In this document: positions 5,755 to 7,934 of the stretch, in pieces
Layout of the letters: every line of letters starts with the position of its first letter
Position numbering within the stretch: the stretch's first letter is position 1
Assembly: GCA_958372035.1 (NCBI GenBank)
Contig: CATXML010000048.1
Span: forward strand, 1-7,934
Source: an uncultured Collinsella sp.
Lineage (GTDB): Bacteria; Actinomycetota; Coriobacteriia; Coriobacteriales; Coriobacteriaceae
Length of the DNA: 7,934 nt
Reading direction: 5' to 3'
Notes under the pieces: model-generated
The model's database searches: none
Seen by the model: the letters and a program-made list of their open reading frames with translations, nothing else
What the model was told of the DNA's origin: nothing
Program-made: the position numbers and the translations under genes

Positions 5755-5785
5755 CGTCCGGAGAGGGCCCTTACGGGACCGGACG
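5755..5785 (+). promoter_or_regulatory. Leader hairpin of the rubrerythrin mRNA
   Basis: CGTCCGG (5755-5761) pairs perfectly with CCGGACG (5779-5785); inside, CCC (5768-5770) can pair with GGG (5775-5777). It would lie near the mRNA 5' end and could stabilise an abundant message. It does not match a riboswitch class I recognise. Confidence 0.4.
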
Positions 5786-5820
5786 AGCGCACCATCGCCA
5801 TCGATCGAAAGGATCGAATC

Positions 5821-6381
5821 ATGAAGTTTGTTTGCCCCGTTTGCGGTTATGTGGAAGAGTTCGACGGCGACCAGCTGCCCGAGGATTTCAAGTGCCCCCA
5901 GTGCGGCGTTCCCGGCTCTCGCTTCCTGAAGCAGGAGGAGGGCCAGCTCGAGTGGGCTGCCGAGCACGTCGTGGGCGTCGCCAAGATGGAGGGCGTCTCC
6001 GAGGACATCGTTGCCGATCTGCGCGCCAACTTTGAGGGCGAGTGCTCCGAGGTCGGTATGTACCTGGCCATGGCTCGCGTTGCTCATCGCGAGGGTTATC
6101 CCGAGATCGGCCTGTACTGGGAGAAGGCTGCCCACGAGGAGGCCGAGCATGCCGCCAAGTTCGCCGAGCTCCTGGGCGAGGTCGTGACCGATTCCACCAA
6201 GAAGAACCTCGAGATGCGCGTTGAGGCCGAGAATGGCGCCACCGCCGGCAAGACCGATCTTGCCAAGCGCGCCAAGGCCGCTGGCCTCGATGCCATCCAC
6301 GACACCGTGCACGAGATGGCTCGCGACGAGGCCCGCCACGGCAAGGCTTTCGCTGGCCTGCTCAAGCGCTACTTTGGCTAA
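5821..6381 (+). CDS. Reverse rubrerythrin (N-terminal rubredoxin, C-terminal diiron domain)
   Basis: The 186-residue protein has a rubredoxin-like FeS4 site at the N-terminus (CPVC at 5-8, CPQC at 25-28) followed by a four-helix diiron domain. Iron ligands can be placed at Glu74 (FEGE), Glu107/His110 (EEAEH), Glu137 (AENGAT) and Glu170/His173 (DEARH). Classical rubrerythrin has the rubredoxin part at the C-terminus; this order defines reverse rubrerythrin, a cytoplasmic peroxidase of anaerobes that takes electrons from NAD(P)H through rubredoxin reductases. The start at 5821 has AAAGGA 7 bp upstream; an in-frame ATG at 5728 overlaps the promoter and lacks a ribosome binding site. Codon use is extremely biased (GAG, AAG, GCC, GGC), pointing to high expression. 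It stands alone, divergent from the dehydrogenase operon, with its own terminator. Confidence 0.95.
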   Translation: MKFVCPVCGYVEEFDGDQLPEDFKCPQCGVPGSRFLKQEEGQLEWAAEHVVGVAKMEGVSEDIVADLRANFEGECSEVGMYLAMARVAHREGYPEIGLYWEKAAHEEAEHAAKFAELLGEVVTDSTKKNLEMRVEAENGATAGKTDLAKRAKAAGLDAIHDTVHEMARDEARHGKAFAGLLKRYFG

Positions 6382-6415
6382 GCCAACTGCCTGAGACATA
6401 ACCTCTAGCTCGAAG

Positions 6416-6447
6416 AAGGCCCGGACCGTATTGGTTCGGGCCTTTTT
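6416..6447 (+). terminator. Intrinsic terminator of the rubrerythrin gene
   Basis: AAGGCCCGGACC (6416-6427) pairs with GGTTCGGGCCTT (6433-6444) over 12 bp with one G-T wobble and a 5-nt loop, ending in a run of T through 6447. It begins 35 bp after the stop codon. Confidence 0.92.
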
Positions 6448-6512
6448 GTGTCTCGAGGACTCGTTAACGCCCTGAAATAGAGCTATCTTCGGCATCGGTC
6501 TCTCGTCAAAAA

Positions 6513-6635
6513 CTAAGTGAGTAGACTTTTCGAAACTTGCCGAGCAGACCATCCGTATTGCTTTATAAAGTCGCAGGTAAATGACTTGTTTCAAAACGGC
6601 CTGGTCGCCAAAGTGCCAAAAGCCTACTCACTTAG
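6513..6635. mobile_element. MITE-like element with 18-bp terminal inverted repeats
   Basis: The ends CTAAGTGAGTAGACTTTT (6513-6530) and AAAAGCCTACTCACTTAG (6618-6635) are inverted copies with one mismatch. The next 25 bp inward are still about 70% complementary, so the 123-bp unit is a long imperfect palindrome, with CTTTATAAAG near its centre. It has no transposase gene. Only an AA dinucleotide is shared by the flanks, so a target duplication is uncertain. The right end supplies the last three sense codons and the TAG of the nuclease-like gene. It could instead be a bidirectional terminator for that gene, or a repeat RNA. Confidence 0.5.
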
Positions 6636-7751
6636 AACCGCAGCCGTCCACGATCGAGCTGTTTTGTGTCTAACGGGCATCTTTCCGTCAATTACTCCCA
6701 ATTTTGTCCAGTCAACGAACAGTTCAGACCGGAGTAATGTCTCAGCCCTTTGCTCATCTGAGCTTTTATCACGATATTCAGCATCGAGCATCCTGCATAT
6801 GGCCTTAACGATCGCGCGGAATCTATCCTCATCGGATATCTGTCTGTGTGTCAGGAGAAGTACATCGTAGCCCATGGCCTGAAGGGCCGTCATGCGGTCA
6901 GCGTCACGCAAGCCATCCCCTGCGCGTCCGTGCGAGGCCTTTCCCTGACATTCAATGGCCACCTGTCGCCTGCCGTCCGGCGAAGAAAGAAGTAGGTCGA
7001 TATATACACGGGACTTTCCCACAATCGCTCGAGCACTTGTGCTTAGCATCACTTCAACATTAAGCTCTATGCCGCAAAAACCTTCGCCTCCCAGGGATCG
7101 CGGCAGTGCAAGTAGCAAATACGCCTCGACCTCAAAAGGCGACGCGGCGCCCAATGGAACGAGTTGCGATACCGCTATAAATCTATTGCCGTAACGCATC
7201 CCGCAAACATCTGAACAAAAACGGTCAAGGTCTCCGCCCAAAACCAAAGCGTCTCGACGCCATAAATTTGAGGCGGTGCCGTCCTCGGACGGGCAGCGCA
7301 CCCAACCGAACGTTGTCGAAATCGCGCCCGAATCAATTGCACGCGAAAGCTCCGCCTCAAGTGCCGCCGGCAGGGCACACACCGCAAACAAGCCACACAT
7401 CTCCGCCAATACCAAAAGAAGCTGAAGATCCGTCAGATGCCGCAACATGATGAATGCCGTCAGTAGAGGAGACGTAATCAAAGCCCCATACTCCGTTTCC
7501 AGCACGGATTCCCTGGGAAGCTCACCAAGAAACAGCCGCTGCCTAATGCTGGCAGGACAAGTCCGTTTGTTTCTCGTCCGAACCAATGTATACAACGGAA
7601 AAACGAGCGCGACCGCAGCCGTCGGGTTGCGGGCGAGATCATATCGCTGCCGGTCTTCTTCCGGTCGTGGAAGCGGCGGACACAAAGCGCGGACTTGAGG
7701 AGGCAAACGCCAGTACCTAAAAGCTGATATGTCACAAAGTAGATCCTTCAT
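6624..7751 (-). CDS. Hypothetical protein with C-terminal DUF559/Vsr-like endonuclease fold (375 aa)
   Basis: The N-terminal 240 residues have no catalytic motif I can name, but LPRESVLETEYGALITSPLLTAF (near 78-100) and GAASPFEVEAYLLLALPRSLGG (201-222) recall a large Coriobacteriia family of hypothetical proteins. The C-terminal part, residues 245-310, reads as a DUF559-type PD-(D/E)XK domain: YIDLLL with Asp252, VAIECQGKASH with Glu267, Gln269 and Lys271, DADRMTALQAMGYDVLLL with Arg286. Gln replaces the Asp seen in many relatives, so activity is uncertain. I start at ATG 7751, giving MKDLLCDISAFRYWRLPP; an in-frame GTG lies two codons upstream and neither has a clear ribosome binding site. 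The stop codon falls inside an inverted-repeat element. It is convergent with rubrerythrin and looks like an accessory gene, possibly defence- or mobility-related (inference). Confidence 0.72.
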   Translation of the reverse strand: MKDLLCDISAFRYWRLPPQVRALCPPLPRPEEDRQRYDLARNPTAAVALVFPLYTLVRTRNKRTCPASIRQRLFLGELPRESVLETEYGALITSPLLTAFIMLRHLTDLQLLLVLAEMCGLFAVCALPAALEAELSRAIDSGAISTTFGWVRCPSEDGTASNLWRRDALVLGGDLDRFCSDVCGMRYGNRFIAVSQLVPLGAASPFEVEAYLLLALPRSLGGEGFCGIELNVEVMLSTSARAIVGKSRVYIDLLLSSPDGRRQVAIECQGKASHGRAGDGLRDADRMTALQAMGYDVLLLTHRQISDEDRFRAIVKAICRMLDAEYRDKSSDEQRAETLLRSELFVDWTKLGVIDGKMPVRHKTARSWTAAVLSE

Positions 7752-7834
7752 AGGCACAGGAAAACACGAATTTCAACCCAGTCAGTCACGCATTGGCGCG
7801 AACGCACCAAAAATGGCGCCGAACGGACTGCCAA

Positions 7835-7900
7835 GTTTTCAACAGCCCTCCCCAACTGGCCAAAAGCTTGCCGAGAGCTGGACGAAGCCCTGTTGAAAAC
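7835..7900 (+). repeat. Inverted repeat GTTTTCAACAG / CTGTTGAAAAC, possibly a terminator
   Basis: Perfect 11-bp arms at 7835-7845 and 7890-7900 enclose 44 bp that can fold further (GGCC and TGCC arms around AAAGCT). A run of six T follows at 7905-7910 after CCCA, so on the plus strand it looks like a terminator, yet no plus-strand gene in the window ends here. It lies upstream of the nuclease-like gene and shares the 9-mer CTTGCCGAG with the 6513-6635 element. A dispersed repeat is the likelier reading. Confidence 0.4.
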
Positions 7901-7934
7901 CCCATTTTTTCTCATGCAGGAGCTTTGCGCGGCA

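Noticed and set aside
5728..5820. 31-codon N-terminal extension of rubrerythrin
   Set aside because: Its ATG overlaps the -10 box and lacks a ribosome binding site. The family normally begins directly with the rubredoxin motif, as at 5821.
5722..6594. 290-codon minus-strand open frame opposite rubrerythrin
   Set aside because: It spans the rubrerythrin gene, its promoter and its terminator; its Leu/Gly-rich product is what the biased GAG/GCC codons give on the other strand.
1..7934. CRISPR arrays, tRNA or rRNA genes, and insertion sequences with a transposase
   Set aside because: I looked for regularly spaced direct repeats, cloverleaf-like segments ending in CCA and transposase motifs on both strands, and saw none.
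7913..7934. ATG with a short open frame running off the right edge
   Set aside because: Only seven codons are visible and no ribosome binding site precedes it, so there is too little to support a gene.

Overview
The window looks like a chromosomal segment of a GC-rich, anaerobic, gut-associated actinobacterium of the class Coriobacteriia; a Collinsella-type genome is my best guess. That rests on codon use rich in GC-ending codons, AGGAGG-type ribosome binding sites, an anaerobe-type rubrerythrin, and a DUF559-like protein of a kind I associate with Coriobacteriia. It is inferred from protein character, not from a marker gene.

Layout, left to right. Positions 1-2533 hold four genes, all on the minus strand and in transcription order: a HIRAN-domain protein (2533-2207), a 59-residue charged microprotein (2188-2009), a calcineurin-like phosphoesterase (1942-1397) and a DUF2130 coiled-coil protein that runs off the left edge (1246-1). 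The set has a nucleic-acid-handling flavour. A REP-like hairpin sits between the last two genes. Positions 2534-2955 carry no conventional gene. They do contain a 27-codon hydrophobic ORF (2852-2769) whose ribosome binding site is buried in a hairpin, with a candidate opposing promoter about 100 bp beyond its 3' end. This is the layout of a type I toxin-antitoxin locus. A 44-bp near-perfect inverted repeat then closes the next operon.

Positions 2956-5564 are a two-gene minus-strand operon: an iron-dependent alcohol dehydrogenase followed, 8 bp later, by a class 3-like aldehyde dehydrogenase. Together they can interconvert alcohol, aldehyde and carboxylate using NAD(P). The upstream AT-rich region (5565-5820) has two near-identical 14-bp dyads spaced 64 bp apart around a candidate -10 box, which suggests control by a dimeric repressor. 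On the other side of this region a reverse-type rubrerythrin (5821-6381, plus strand) is transcribed divergently and ends in a strong intrinsic terminator. It probably reduces peroxide.

Positions 6448-7934 look accessory. A 123-bp element with 18-bp terminal inverted repeats overlaps the stop codon of a minus-strand gene (7751-6624) encoding a 375-residue protein with a C-terminal DUF559/Vsr-like nuclease fold. Upstream of that gene is another inverted repeat (7835-7900) followed by a T run. The best candidates for little-described biology are the tiny hydrophobic ORF with its occluded ribosome binding site, the MITE-like element fused to the end of the nuclease-like gene, and the HIRAN/microprotein/phosphoesterase/DUF2130 gene set.
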